This document shows, one piece after another, positions 6,907 through 14,433 of a stretch of 19,419 nucleotides of DNA. The notes beneath the pieces were generated by a model that did no database searches, had not been told where the DNA came from, and saw only the letters and a list, made by a program, of their open reading frames with translations. The DNA is from SXOA01 sp046593355. GTDB lineage: Bacteria; Planctomycetota; Planctomycetia; Pirellulales; Pirellulaceae. Each line of letters opens with the position of its first letter. Positions within the stretch are counted from its first letter, which is position 1. Position numbers and translations under genes: made by a program. The stretch is from positions 1 through 19,419 of the forward strand of contig JBKJNY010000247.1 of assembly GCA_046593355.1 (NCBI GenBank), in the 5' to 3' direction.

Positions 6907-8202
6907 ATGCCGTGCTCCGTTACCTATCTGCTCTCGCTGGCGGTTTTGCTGACGGCTAGCTGCGAACTCTTCGCCCAATCCAAATTCACCGACGCCCAGA
7001 AGATCATCCGCGGCGGCAGAGCGTCCGGGCGGGATGCCCCATCCACATCGCAAAAAAAATCGCCAGGAATAACTGCGAAGGGATCTCCCACCAAAGACCC
7101 GCCACTGCTGTTGACGAAAGAGGGACTGGCCGCCGGCTGGATTTCCCTCTTCGATGGCCAAACGCTGTTCGGCTGGAAGGCACACAGCGAAGCGAATTGG
7201 AAAGTGGAAAACGGCGCGATTGTCGTGACTTCCGGCAAGCCGGGGCTGCTCTGCACGACGGTGCAGTTCGACAACTACGTCCTCAAAGCCGACTTCCGCG
7301 CCGCGAAGGGGACCAACAGCGGCATTTTTCTCCGTACGGCGCAAGTTCCGGCGAAAGAAGACATCACGACGAAGTGCTATGAGCTGAACATCGCCCCGCC
7401 GGATAATCCGTTCCCCACGGGCAGCCTGGTCGGGCGCAGGAAGTACGCGGAGGCCAGCGAATCCGATGCGTGGCAAACATTCGAAGCCACTGTGGACGGC
7501 CCCAAGGTCGTCATCAAGCTGGACGGCCAGCAAGTCCTCTCCTACGACGACCCAAATCCCGCCCCTCGCGGCTACATCGGCCTGCAACTCAACAGCGGCA
7601 AGTGCGAGTTCAAGAACATCAAGCTCCAGCCGCTCGGCCTGGCGAGCATCTTCAATGGCAAAGACCTGGCCGGCTGGAAAGAGCCCGCCGGTTCGCTCAG
7701 CAAATTCACTGTCACCAAAGAGGGCGAACTGAACGTGAAAAACGGCAAGGGAACGCTGGAGAGCGACGCCCAGTTCGGCGATTTCGTGCTGCAACTCGAG
7801 TGCATCAGCCACGCCAAGAACCTCAACAGCGGCATCTTCCTCCGCTCCATCCCCGGCGAAATCAACAACGGCTACGAAAGCCAGATTCACAACGGCTTCA
7901 AGGACGGCGACCGCGCCCAGCCCCTCGACTGCGGCACCGGCGGCATCTACCGCCGCATCAATGCCCGCCGCGTCGTGCCCAATGACGAAGAATGGTTCCA
8001 CAAAACCGTCATCGCCGATGGCCCCCACCTCAGCGTCTGGGTCAACGGCTACCAGGTCACCGACTGGACCGACACCCGCAAGCCCGATAAGAACCCCAGG
8101 AACGGCCTGCGGCTGGAGAAAGGAACATTGCAGATCCAGGGGCACGACCCGACGACGAATCTATCGTTTCGGAATCTAATGGCGAAGGAGGTGGAGGAAT
8201 AG
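6907..8202 (+). CDS. Exported tandem DUF1080 (3-keto-disaccharide hydrolase family) protein
   Basis: With start ATG 6907 the product is 431 residues and begins with a Sec signal peptide, MPCSVTYLLSLAVLLTASCELFAQS, probably cut before Gln. A GTG at 6841 would add 22 residues that spoil the signal, and it lies upstream of the likely promoter. Two DUF1080 domains follow a Ser/Lys-rich linker. Domain 1 (about 78-240) starts WISLFDGQTLFGWKA and contains NSGIFLR. Domain 2 (about 247-426) starts ASIFNGKDLAGWKEP and contains NSGIFLRSIPGE, GYESQIHN and WVNGYQVTDW. DUF1080 is a concanavalin-like jelly-roll fold; some members hydrolyse 3-keto-glycosides, others only bind carbohydrate. Domain 2 keeps the fuller motif set, so it may be the catalytic one (inference). 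The family is greatly expanded in planctomycetes. The protein should act in the periplasm or at the cell surface. Confidence 0.85.
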   Translation: MPCSVTYLLSLAVLLTASCELFAQSKFTDAQKIIRGGRASGRDAPSTSQKKSPGITAKGSPTKDPPLLLTKEGLAAGWISLFDGQTLFGWKAHSEANWKVENGAIVVTSGKPGLLCTTVQFDNYVLKADFRAAKGTNSGIFLRTAQVPAKEDITTKCYELNIAPPDNPFPTGSLVGRRKYAEASESDAWQTFEATVDGPKVVIKLDGQQVLSYDDPNPAPRGYIGLQLNSGKCEFKNIKLQPLGLASIFNGKDLAGWKEPAGSLSKFTVTKEGELNVKNGKGTLESDAQFGDFVLQLECISHAKNLNSGIFLRSIPGEINNGYESQIHNGFKDGDRAQPLDCGTGGIYRRINARRVVPNDEEWFHKTVIADGPHLSVWVNGYQVTDWTDTRKPDKNPRNGLRLEKGTLQIQGHDPTTNLSFRNLMAKEVEE

Positions 8203-8239
8203 TCCTCTAGTTTGTCGAAATTGTCCTCGCGTTGGAAGC

Positions 8240-8268
8240 TTGTTCGGTTCGCGTGGATCAATGATAAT
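8240..8268 (+). promoter_or_regulatory. Candidate promoter of the Phd/ParE toxin-antitoxin pair
   Basis: TTGTTC (8240-8245), a 17-base spacer and GATAAT (8263-8268) form the candidate. The antitoxin ATG is 40 bases downstream. No clear operator palindrome overlaps it. Confidence 0.35.
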
Positions 8269-8307
8269 GGCGAGTCGAGGAGCCCATTCATTAGGATAGC
8301 TACGCCC

Positions 8308-8592
8308 ATGCTAGTTGATACTCAAAACATTGTCACCGTGACCCGTTTTCGCCGGGAGCTCGACCGTTATGTTCTTGCGGCAAAGAAAGGCGTCGGTCCC
8401 GTCGTAGTGACCGATGATTCGGAAGTTGTCGGCTATTTCCTCTCCCCGGAGGACTTCGAGTCGCTTTGCGACAATGGCATCGCGGAACTCCTGGCCTCGC
8501 GCGAAAACGAACCAACGATTTCGACTGATGAAGTCCGCAAACGCGTCGCGAAGGCAATCAAGCGAGTTTCCAAGAAGTCGAAATCCGCATGA
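8308..8592 (+). CDS. Phd/YefM-family antitoxin
   Basis: The product is 94 residues from ATG 8308. The frame continues upstream to another ATG at 8212, but the extra 32 residues show no family similarity and would include the probable promoter; AGGA at 8293-8296 lies 11 bases before the chosen start. The N-terminal half (NIVTVTRFRRELDRYVLAAK, GVGPVVVTDDSEVVGYFLSP, EDFESL) is the Phd/YefM fold that dimerises on operator DNA. The basic, probably disordered C-terminus (EVRKRVAKAIKRVSKKSKSA) would wrap the toxin. The toxin gene follows with an ATGA overlap, the standard antitoxin-first order. In such modules the antitoxin, alone or with the toxin, represses its own promoter. Confidence 0.85.
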   Translation: MLVDTQNIVTVTRFRRELDRYVLAAKKGVGPVVVTDDSEVVGYFLSPEDFESLCDNGIAELLASRENEPTISTDEVRKRVAKAIKRVSKKSKSA

Positions 8593-8903
8593 GTGGCGAT
8601 CCCACGATATGGAGAGTTCGCTGGACGTTGGCAGCAGCCGGGGACTTGGAGAAAATCTCGGCATATATCGGCCGTGATAATCCGTTGGCGGCATCGCGTC
8701 TGGCAGAGGAGATCGTGAAGCGGTCTGAAGAGCTTGCACAACATCCCTATTTGGGCGGAATTTCTCCAATGTACCCTCACGCCCGTTTTTTCGTATCAGG
8801 TCAGTATCTTACGTACTACACGGTCGAGTCTCGGGAAATCGTGATACGGGCGGTCGTACATGGCGCAAGGCAATTTCGGCCCTCTTGGATGAAGCGGAGA
8901 TAA
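8589..8903 (+). CDS. RelE/ParE-family toxin
   Basis: The product is 104 residues; its ATG overlaps the antitoxin stop (ATGA at 8589-8592). The pattern WTLAAAGDLEKISAYIGRDNP - ASRLAEEIVKRSEELAQHP - YLTYYTVESREIVIRAVVHGARQF is typical of the RelE/ParE fold: two N-terminal helices, then the strand containing 'YYTVE' and the final 'IVIRAVVHGARQF' strand. RelE members cut mRNA on the ribosome and ParE members poison gyrase. The sequence is closer in feel to ParE or plasmid-stabilisation toxins, with HGARQ at the end, but I cannot decide between them. Length is normal, and nothing suggests inactivation. Confidence 0.85.
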   Translation: MSGDPTIWRVRWTLAAAGDLEKISAYIGRDNPLAASRLAEEIVKRSEELAQHPYLGGISPMYPHARFFVSGQYLTYYTVESREIVIRAVVHGARQFRPSWMKRR

Positions 8904-9216
8904 CCCGAGGTTCGAATGGAGCACCCGAACTTTCAGCGGAGCCTATGTCGAACCGCAAGGTGCGTTCAAAATCGCGAAAAACACGCTCGCGCCCGCCGGC
9001 AAAAAGTCCCAGTTCCCCCGAACCAACGCGAATTGGCCCTCCGCATCCGCCGCCGGTAAAATACTCCTGCCTTGCCGCTCCTCGCCTTGCGCCCAACAAA
9101 TCCCGGCACAATTGCTGGCATTTTCCTTGCCCCTCCGCTAGATTAGAAGCGTGGACGAGTTGTCAAACCGGTTTAGACATAGCCCACTGAAAAAGACATA
9201 GCGCCAGAGGTGTGTC
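8904..9216. other. 313-bp intergenic region without a convincing gene
   Basis: I see no RNA gene or repeat here. A short frame from ATG 8945 to about 9190 would encode a Pro/Arg/Ser-rich basic peptide with no recognisable domain and is probably chance coding. The region likely holds the 3' untranslated sequence of the toxin operon and the promoter of the next gene. Confidence 0.5.
9033..9062 (+). promoter_or_regulatory. Weak candidate promoter for the GYF_2 membrane protein
   Basis: TTGGCC (9033-9038), an 18-base spacer and TAAAAT (9057-9062) would give a leader of about 150 bases before GTG 9217. Confidence 0.25.
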
Positions 9217-10896
9217 GTGAAGGCGGAATGGATGGCAAAAGTCGGTGGCGAGGAGTATGGTCCCTTTACCTGGGACCAGATGCCGCAAATGGCCGCAGAG
9301 GGGCGGGTTCCGCCCGAACTTCCCATCCGCCAGGCCAGCGATTCGCAGTGGTCTGCCGCTGCGATAATTCCCGGACTTCTGAGCGGCACCAAGCCAGCTC
9401 CGGCCCAACCGGTGGCCATGCCTCCCGCCAAAGCGGCTGCGGGCAAATCCGCCGTGAAGAAGGCCAGGCCCTTGGGCCCCCCGCCGGTCAGCCGGCCTGC
9501 TCCGCCCATCGTCGTCCCGCCGCAGAACATTCCGGCCGGAATTCCCGTCGGCACGCCGGTGGCTTTCACACTTGGATCGGCCCCCTCCTCGGTCGTTGAA
9601 CCACCGCCGGTCGCGGCATCGCCGTCCGGCGCGTTCAGCTTTGACCTCGGCGCTGCGCCAGGCGGCAAGCAGCGCAGCGCCAAAAAATCGACGCTAAATG
9701 ACGACAATGACGTTGTCACCAAGAAGAAAAGCAACACACTGCTGATCGTCGGCGTCCTCGGGGGAGTGACGGCCCTGATTGCGGTGATCGTCGGGTTGAC
9801 TATTTACATCACCATCGGCTCCGGCAGCAAAGAAGAAAAAATTGTTGCCACGAACACCTCGACCGGAAAAAAAATTCCCCAGGTGGAAAAGGGAGAATCC
9901 AATCCGGGCGAAGCGATCGTGCCCGAGGGTGAAGGAGATGCCGACGCCAAGAAGCCTGCTGCCGGTGCCCCGAAGGCCGCGAAGGATTCCTCGCCCAACC
10001 AAACCGCGCAGCTCGCCGCGCTCCAGGGGATTCAAAAGTGGAACAATGCAGCCGTCCTCGTAAGCCTCAGAGTGGGCAATGCGAAAATCTCTTTCAGTCG
10101 CATCTGGATGTCCACGGATGCCGAAGGCCAGAGCATCACTGCCGCCGCCGATGAACCGAGAACCGAATCCGCGGACGGTCCCGCGCAAGGTACGCCAGCG
10201 GCAGCAGTTGCTGGAAGCGGTCAGCCAAAACTTGTGTTCGTCGAAGTAACCGTCGCCAACATCGCCGGCGCAACTCTCAAATACAAAGGCTGGAACATCG
10301 CCAAGACCAAAGTTCCCTTCATCGCCGATGACGAGGACCGCATCTTGAGATTAATTCCGATCAGCGAGACTCCGGGGGTCGCTCGTTTAACCAAGGCCGA
10401 TATTCCTGGCGGCGGGTCGATCAGAGACATTCTGGTGTTTGAGGCTCCCGCGGAATCCTTCGAAAAACTTCGGCTGGTGCTGCCGCAGAATGTTTTTTAC
10501 GACAACACCAAAAACCCGTACTCCGGCATCGAAATCACCCCGGATGTCCTGAAAAACGAGGGTGGTCCCCCGGTTGTGCCACCGTCCCCCATGGGCATTG
10601 CCGGGAATGAAGCGACCGACCCGCTCGTCAGTGGTCGCAGAGTGCCGACGGAACCCGAGACGCCGGAAAGTCCCGCGGAAGCCACGAAACCCGATCCCCA
10701 AACAGTCGTCAAGAACGTAGACCCCCCGCCCCCCAAGAAGCCGAACCTGATTGACGAGATCAATCGGTCCTTCGAGGAGCAGGAAAAGGGGAAGAAGATG
10801 GACGAAGGGAAGGGGACCGAGCCCGCCAAGAAATCGGAGCCGGCTAAGAAAGCAGAGCCGGCCAAGAAGATCGTTCCAGCCAAAGGTAAGAAGTAG
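9217..10896 (+). CDS. GYF_2 (DUF4339) domain membrane protein with Lys/Ala/Pro tail
   Basis: The product is 559 residues. GTG 9217 is preferred because AGAGG (9206-9210) lies 6 bases upstream. Residues 5-55 are a GYF_2/DUF4339 domain: WMAKVGGEEYGPFTWDQMPQ, then a RVPPELPIRQ segment and SQWSAA. A Pro/Ala-rich linker runs to about 170. One transmembrane helix follows (NTLLIVGVLGGVTALIAVIV, from residue 173), with basic KKK on its N-terminal side, so the GYF_2 domain should be cytoplasmic. Beyond it lies a roughly 350-residue extracytoplasmic part. A folded-looking segment (about 270-460) is rich in beta-strand pattern (KLVFVEVTVANIAGATLKYKGW). The tail has PAKK-type repeats (EPAKKSEPAKKAEPAKK). 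GYF domains bind proline-rich peptides. The role is unknown; a cell-envelope link is possible. Confidence 0.8.
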   Translation: MKAEWMAKVGGEEYGPFTWDQMPQMAAEGRVPPELPIRQASDSQWSAAAIIPGLLSGTKPAPAQPVAMPPAKAAAGKSAVKKARPLGPPPVSRPAPPIVVPPQNIPAGIPVGTPVAFTLGSAPSSVVEPPPVAASPSGAFSFDLGAAPGGKQRSAKKSTLNDDNDVVTKKKSNTLLIVGVLGGVTALIAVIVGLTIYITIGSGSKEEKIVATNTSTGKKIPQVEKGESNPGEAIVPEGEGDADAKKPAAGAPKAAKDSSPNQTAQLAALQGIQKWNNAAVLVSLRVGNAKISFSRIWMSTDAEGQSITAAADEPRTESADGPAQGTPAAAVAGSGQPKLVFVEVTVANIAGATLKYKGWNIAKTKVPFIADDEDRILRLIPISETPGVARLTKADIPGGGSIRDILVFEAPAESFEKLRLVLPQNVFYDNTKNPYSGIEITPDVLKNEGGPPVVPPSPMGIAGNEATDPLVSGRRVPTEPETPESPAEATKPDPQTVVKNVDPPPPKKPNLIDEINRSFEEQEKGKKMDEGKGTEPAKKSEPAKKAEPAKKIVPAKGKK

Positions 10897-10908
10897 CCCC
10901 TTTCTCGT

Positions 10909-10958
10909 GTCGCCTTTCGCTCTGCGAAAGTACGTCCTTTCGCGGAGCGAAAGGCGAC
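10909..10958. repeat. 50-bp double-hairpin palindrome (type B), copy 1
   Basis: The 22-base arms pair over a 6-base centre, TACGTC, with one G-T wobble. Each arm is itself a hairpin: CTTTCGC-TCT-GCGAAAG, then CTTTCGC-GGA-GCGAAAG, flanked by GTCGC/GCGAC. The element ends 7 bases before the ATG of the downstream reductase gene, so it could influence translation start as well as terminate the upstream message. Confidence 0.95.
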
Positions 10959-10965
10959 GATAACC

Positions 10966-11946
10966 ATGCACGCACTTGTTACCGGGGCAGGGGGGTTTCT
11001 CGGGCAGCACATCACGCGGCAGCTCGTGGCTCGCGGCGATAAGGTCCGCGCCCTCTCACGCGGGAAGTATCCGTTTCTCGCCGAACTGGGCGTTGAATCC
11101 GTCCAAGGGGATATTCAGGATCTTGCTTGTGCGGAGAATGCCTGCCGGGGAATTGATGCCGTCTTTCATGTCGCCGCCATCGCCGGTCTCTGGGGACAGT
11201 GGCGGACCTACTACGGCATCAACACGCTCGGCACGCGCAACGTCATTGCCGCCTGCCGGAAAAACAGCGTCCCGCGGCTGATTTACACGAGCAGCCCGAG
11301 CGTCACGTTCGCGGCCGAGGACCAGTGCAACATCGATGAATCCGCGCCGTATCCCCGGAGCTGGCTGGCCCATTATCCGCATACCAAGGCCCTGGCGGAG
11401 CAGGAGGTACTCGCGGCCAATGACTCGACGCTACTTACTTGCGCGCTTCGGCCGCATCTCATCTGGGGACCGGGAGATCAGCATCTCATTCCCCGCCTGC
11501 TGGCCCGGGCTCGCGCCGGCCAGCTTCGCCGCGTGGGGGCCGGCACGAACCTGATTGACGCCATCTACGTCGAGAACGCCGCAGCCGCTCATTTGCTGGC
11601 CGCGGACAAACTTCGTCCCGGCTCACCGGTCTGCGGCAAGGCGTACTTCATCACCAACGGCCAGCCGGTGAACTGTTGGGACTGGATCAACGAGATTCTG
11701 ACCCTCGCCGGAGTTCCGCCAGTCACCAAATCCATCTCCTACCGCGCCGCTTACGCCGCCGGAGCCGTGCTGGAAGGAATCTGGCAGCTCTCCGGCCGAA
11801 CGGACGAACCCCGCCTGACCCGCTTCCTGGCGGCCCAGCTCGCCACCTCCCATTACTTCAACATCGCCGCCGCCCGCCGCGACTTGGGCTATGAGCCGGC
11901 GATTTCAATGGCGGAAGGGATGGAAAGTCTGCGGAAGGCACTGTGA
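10966..11946 (+). CDS. OleD-like NAD(P)-dependent 3-beta-HSD/epimerase family reductase
   Basis: The product is 326 residues with an extended SDR fold. The Rossmann motif is TGAGGFLG (6-13), the catalytic serine region IYTSSPSV (106-113), and the YxxxK pair YPHTK (137-141). The stretch SSPSV..F...D...DESAPYPRSWLAHYPHTKALAEQ is strongly reminiscent of OleD, which reduces 2-alkyl-3-oxoalkanoates in head-to-head hydrocarbon synthesis. Related 3-beta-hydroxysteroid dehydrogenases and hopanoid epimerases share parts of it. No OleA, OleB or OleC is in this window, so the symbol is withheld. The nearby ketosynthase/ACP/oxidoreductase genes suggest a lipid substrate. No Shine-Dalgarno sequence is present: the palindrome ending at 10958 occupies that place. 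The substrate remains inferred. Confidence 0.8.
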   Translation: MHALVTGAGGFLGQHITRQLVARGDKVRALSRGKYPFLAELGVESVQGDIQDLACAENACRGIDAVFHVAAIAGLWGQWRTYYGINTLGTRNVIAACRKNSVPRLIYTSSPSVTFAAEDQCNIDESAPYPRSWLAHYPHTKALAEQEVLAANDSTLLTCALRPHLIWGPGDQHLIPRLLARARAGQLRRVGAGTNLIDAIYVENAAAAHLLAADKLRPGSPVCGKAYFITNGQPVNCWDWINEILTLAGVPPVTKSISYRAAYAAGAVLEGIWQLSGRTDEPRLTRFLAAQLATSHYFNIAAARRDLGYEPAISMAEGMESLRKAL

Positions 11947-12060
11947 GCCGGGGTCGGGAGTCTTTGGCGGCAAAGTCCATTCGGCGAGGGATCATCACCG
12001 TCGCCCAAGACTCCCGCCCCCGGCCCGAAATCTATTTCCACAATTCTGGTCCCCGAGGCC

Positions 12061-12090
12061 TTGACAGTGCCAACTGTACTGTTGTATCAT
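12061..12090 (+). promoter_or_regulatory. Strong sigma70-like promoter of the HTH gene
   Basis: A perfect -35, TTGACA (12061-12066), an 18-base spacer and TATCAT (12085-12090) form the best promoter match in the window. The spacer contains CAAC-N6-GTTG (12071-12084), an imperfect operator-like palindrome that the downstream HTH protein might bind. The start codon is 51 bases beyond the -10. Confidence 0.6.
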
Positions 12091-12141
12091 TCACGAAACA
12101 AGTCCAGAAGAGATGCATATCCGTTTGTCAGGAGAACAGCC

Positions 12142-12630
12142 ATGACATGTACCGAACAACTAATGAACTATCCGCCACGAGCTGCGGGAAAGACATCGCC
12201 AGCCCCCTCTTTCGGGCAGGGGGGCGGTGCAAAAGATCCGGCCCCAATCGCCGCAACCTGTTTGCCCGCCGAGCCTTTCAGCCAGGCCCGTAGCGAATAC
12301 TTCAACAAAATAAAAAACACGGCGGTGCCTGCTCGGCCCAGCCGCGGCCGGCCTCCGCGACTCACGCCGGGCCTGAAACACATGGTTTGTGTTCTCGTCT
12401 GCCTGGGAATGTCCCGCCGGGAAGCGGCTCGTCACATCGGCATCGATCACAGCACCATCAGCCATGCCGCCCAGCGCGACCCGGATTTCGCCGCCTCCCT
12501 GCGGGAAGCCGGCGAGTTGCGGAAGACCGAGCCGCGGATTGCGGGCGGGGGCTGGCGCGCCGAGGCCCGGCGAATGGAGCAGCGCAGCATGCTCGCGGCG
12601 ATCCCGCTGGATTGTTTTGTTTTCCGTTAA
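12142..12630 (+). CDS. Small helix-turn-helix DNA-binding protein
   Basis: The product is 162 residues. ATG 12142 is chosen because GGAGA (12131-12135) lies 6 bases upstream; the longer frame from TTG 12061 would begin within the promoter. Residues 1-65 are low-complexity (Pro/Ala/Gly). Residues 70-118 form a homeodomain-like helix-turn-helix: GRPPRLTPGLKHMVCVLVCL, then SRREAARHIGIDHSTISHAA with the recognition helix around DHSTISHA. This resembles HTH domains of transposases, phage terminase small subunits and some regulators. The segment WRAEARRMEQR (138-148) recalls the C-terminal part of such proteins, but the product then ends abruptly in LDCFVFR and may be truncated. The gene has its own promoter and is followed by palindrome copy 2. 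Role unknown; a local regulator or a remnant of a mobile element are both possible. Confidence 0.65.
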   Translation: MTCTEQLMNYPPRAAGKTSPAPSFGQGGGAKDPAPIAATCLPAEPFSQARSEYFNKIKNTAVPARPSRGRPPRLTPGLKHMVCVLVCLGMSRREAARHIGIDHSTISHAAQRDPDFAASLREAGELRKTEPRIAGGGWRAEARRMEQRSMLAAIPLDCFVFR

Positions 12631-12669
12631 TTGGCGGCATCGCTTGCGGTTGATGTTGTTGGCACCAAT

Positions 12670-12719
12670 GTCGCCTTTCGCTCCGCGAAAGATCGTCCTT
12701 TCGCGGAGCGAAAGGCGAC
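12670..12719. repeat. 50-bp double-hairpin palindrome (type B), copy 2
   Basis: The 22-base arms are perfect around the centre ATCGTC. The inner hairpins are CTTTCGC-TCC-GCGAAAG and CTTTCGC-GGA-GCGAAAG. The element lies between the HTH gene stop and the ketosynthase gene. Confidence 0.95.
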
Positions 12720-12725
12720 AATAGC

Positions 12726-12754
12726 TTGCCAGTTCCGGCCCGAAGGGGTACTTT
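12726..12754 (+). promoter_or_regulatory. Weak candidate promoter of the ketosynthase operon
   Basis: TTGCCA (12726-12731), a 17-base spacer and TACTTT (12749-12754) form the candidate, 43 bases before ATG 12798. The -10 is poor. Confidence 0.25.
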
Positions 12755-12797
12755 TGAAAGATTGCCCTTGAATGCGGCCAGACCCGGCCGATGAACC

Positions 12798-14057
12798 ATG
12801 TCTCACCACGCTCCCGACCGCCTGCCCGACAATCAGCGGATTGTCATTACCGGAGTCGGTCTCACCGCGCCGATCGGCAACAACCTTGCGGAGTTCCGGG
12901 CGGCACTCCTGGCCGGGCAGTCCGGCGTGACGAAATACGAAATACGCTACGTCGGCGAGACCTTGGCCGGCATTTGCAAGTTCGATGCTCTTCGCTATCA
13001 GTCGAAAAAGGACATCCGCCGCGGCACGCGGGCCGGCAGTGTCGGCATTTACTGCACGAACGAGGCGGTGAAGGACGCCGGGATTCCTTGGGACACCACG
13101 GACAAATCGCGGGTCGGCGTGTATGTCGGCGTTACCGAGCACGGCAATGTCGAAACGGAGAACGAGGTCTACCTGCTCAAGGGCTACGACTACGATACGC
13201 AGTTCTGGTCGCATCACCACAATCCGCGGACGGTGGCCAACAACCCGGCCGGCGAAGTCGCCCTGAACATGGGAGTCACCGGCCCGCACTACACCATCGG
13301 CGCGGCCTGTGCCGCCGGAAACGCCGGACTGATTCAAGGAGCCCAAATGCTCCGCCTCGGTGATTGCGACCTGGCCCTGGCCGGCGGAGTCTCCGAGAGC
13401 ATCCACACGTTCGGAATTTTTGCCAGCTTTAAGAGCCAGGGGGCGCTCGCCACGCACGAAGACCCGACGAAAGCCAGCCGCCCGTTTGACGTGAAGCGGA
13501 ACGGCATCGTGGTGGCCGAAGGGGGCTGCATCTACGTGCTGGAGCGGCTCGACGACGCGCGACGACGCGGCGCGAGGATTTATGGCGAGCTGGCCGGCTA
13601 TGCGATTAACACCGATGCGACCGATTTCGTCCTCCCCAACCCCGAGCGGCAGGCGCAGTGCATGAACCTGGCGATCTCTCGGGCGGGCCTGATGCCGCAG
13701 GACATCGACATTGTCAGCACGCACGCCACCGGGACAGGTCAGGGGGACACCCAGGAGTGCGATGCTCTGCGGCGCGTATTCCGCGAAAGCGAGAAGACAT
13801 TTTTCAATAACGCCAAGAGTTTTATCGGCCATGCCATGGGAGCCGCCGGCTCGCTGGAATTGGCCGGCAACTTGGGGGCCTTTGACGATGGGGTCTGCCA
13901 CGCGACAATCAATGTTGACGAGCTCGACCCCGAATGTGCTTTGAACACTCTGGTGATCGGCCAGCCGCGAAAAATCGGCCCCGTTCGCCACATCCTCAAC
14001 AACTCCTTCGGCATGCTCGGCATCAACTCCGCCGTGATCATCCGTAAAGCCCCGTAG
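12798..14057 (+). CDS. Beta-ketoacyl-ACP synthase (FabF/KS family)
   Basis: The product is 419 residues, the usual FabF length. It starts after a short polar leader with RIVITGVGLTAPIGNN (14-29). The catalytic triad is present: Cys171 in GAACAAGNAG (168-177), His309 in VSTHATGTGQGD (306-317) and His345 in NAKSFIGHAMGAAG (338-351), with Lys340. The C-terminal NNSFGMLGINSAVII completes the fold. It catalyses decarboxylating Claisen condensation of malonyl-ACP with an acyl primer. The next genes are a dedicated ACP and an FAD-dependent desaturase-like enzyme, so this is probably not the general fatty-acid synthase copy but part of a special acyl chain pathway (inference). There is no clear Shine-Dalgarno sequence before ATG 12798; an ATG at 12791 lies in another frame. 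Confidence 0.92.
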   Translation: MSHHAPDRLPDNQRIVITGVGLTAPIGNNLAEFRAALLAGQSGVTKYEIRYVGETLAGICKFDALRYQSKKDIRRGTRAGSVGIYCTNEAVKDAGIPWDTTDKSRVGVYVGVTEHGNVETENEVYLLKGYDYDTQFWSHHHNPRTVANNPAGEVALNMGVTGPHYTIGAACAAGNAGLIQGAQMLRLGDCDLALAGGVSESIHTFGIFASFKSQGALATHEDPTKASRPFDVKRNGIVVAEGGCIYVLERLDDARRRGARIYGELAGYAINTDATDFVLPNPERQAQCMNLAISRAGLMPQDIDIVSTHATGTGQGDTQECDALRRVFRESEKTFFNNAKSFIGHAMGAAGSLELAGNLGAFDDGVCHATINVDELDPECALNTLVIGQPRKIGPVRHILNNSFGMLGINSAVIIRKAP

Positions 14058-14067
14058 GATTCGCGCT

Positions 14068-14094
14068 ACTCACCACTCACCACTCACCACTCAC
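14068..14094. repeat. Heptamer tandem repeat ACTCACC
   Basis: Almost four direct copies of ACTCACC fill the spacer between the ketosynthase and ACP genes. The tract ends 11 bases before the ACP start codon. Confidence 0.9.
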
Positions 14095-14105
14095 TACGCC
14101 TCACT

Positions 14106-14366
14106 ATGTCCGACGCCGAAATCCGCAGCGAAATCCTCGATATCCTCTCCGACATCGCCCCCGACGAAGACCTCTCCACGCTCGCCGACGACAAGCCGTT
14201 CCGCGAGCAGTTGGAGCTCGACAGCATGGACTTTCTGGACATCGTGATGGAGCTCCGCAAGCGGCATCGGATCCAGATTCCCGAGGCTGAGTATAAGGAG
14301 CTGGCCAGCATGGCCAGCACGGTGAACTATCTGCGGCCGACGATGAAGGATATGGTCAAGAAATAG
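14106..14366 (+). CDS. Acyl carrier protein
   Basis: The product is 86 residues, acidic and helical. The phosphopantetheine attachment motif is LELDSMDFLDIV with Ser40 (DSM instead of the DSL common in AcpP). Helix 3 and the end (IPEAEYKELASMASTVNYLRP) fit the ACP four-helix bundle. It would carry the growing chain as a thioester for the ketosynthase encoded 48 bases upstream. It differs from a housekeeping AcpP in its longer C-terminus and in the 'MELRKRHRIQIPE' segment, which supports a pathway-specific carrier. No Shine-Dalgarno sequence is visible; the heptamer tract occupies the leader. The gene order ketosynthase-ACP-oxidoreductase suggests one operon. Confidence 0.92.
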   Translation: MSDAEIRSEILDILSDIAPDEDLSTLADDKPFREQLELDSMDFLDIVMELRKRHRIQIPEAEYKELASMASTVNYLRPTMKDMVKK

Positions 14367-14369
14367 AAG

Positions 14370-14425
14370 GTGGGGTAGGCTTTCAGCCTTCCCGAAAATC
14401 TGGGCAGGCTGGAAGCCTACCCCAC
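14370..14425. repeat. Double-hairpin palindromic element (type C)
   Basis: The 21-base outer arms (14370-14390 and 14405-14425) pair with two differences. Each arm contains an inner hairpin: AGGCT-TTC-AGCCT at 14377-14389 and AGGCT-GGA-AGCCT at 14406-14418. The element fills nearly the whole spacer between ACP and oxidoreductase genes and ends 8 bases before the next ATG. Confidence 0.9.
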
Positions 14426-14433
14426 GAAAACCC

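Noticed and set aside
6889..8145. Long minus-strand open frames opposite real genes (also 12627-13991 and 14698-15924, and the plus-strand frame 15623-17014)
   Set aside because: They are antisense to genes with clear catalytic motifs and arise from GC-rich third positions. Their translations show no domain.
8212..8307. Upstream ATG at 8212 for the Phd-type antitoxin
   Set aside because: The extra residues show no family similarity, and the span contains the probable promoter.
8945..9190. Small basic Pro/Arg-rich frame
   Set aside because: Low complexity and no domain; part overlaps a possible promoter. It is probably chance coding in GC-rich DNA.
11943..12293. Open frame overlapping the HTH gene in another frame
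   Set aside because: It runs through the strong promoter, lacks a ribosome binding site and has no recognisable domain.
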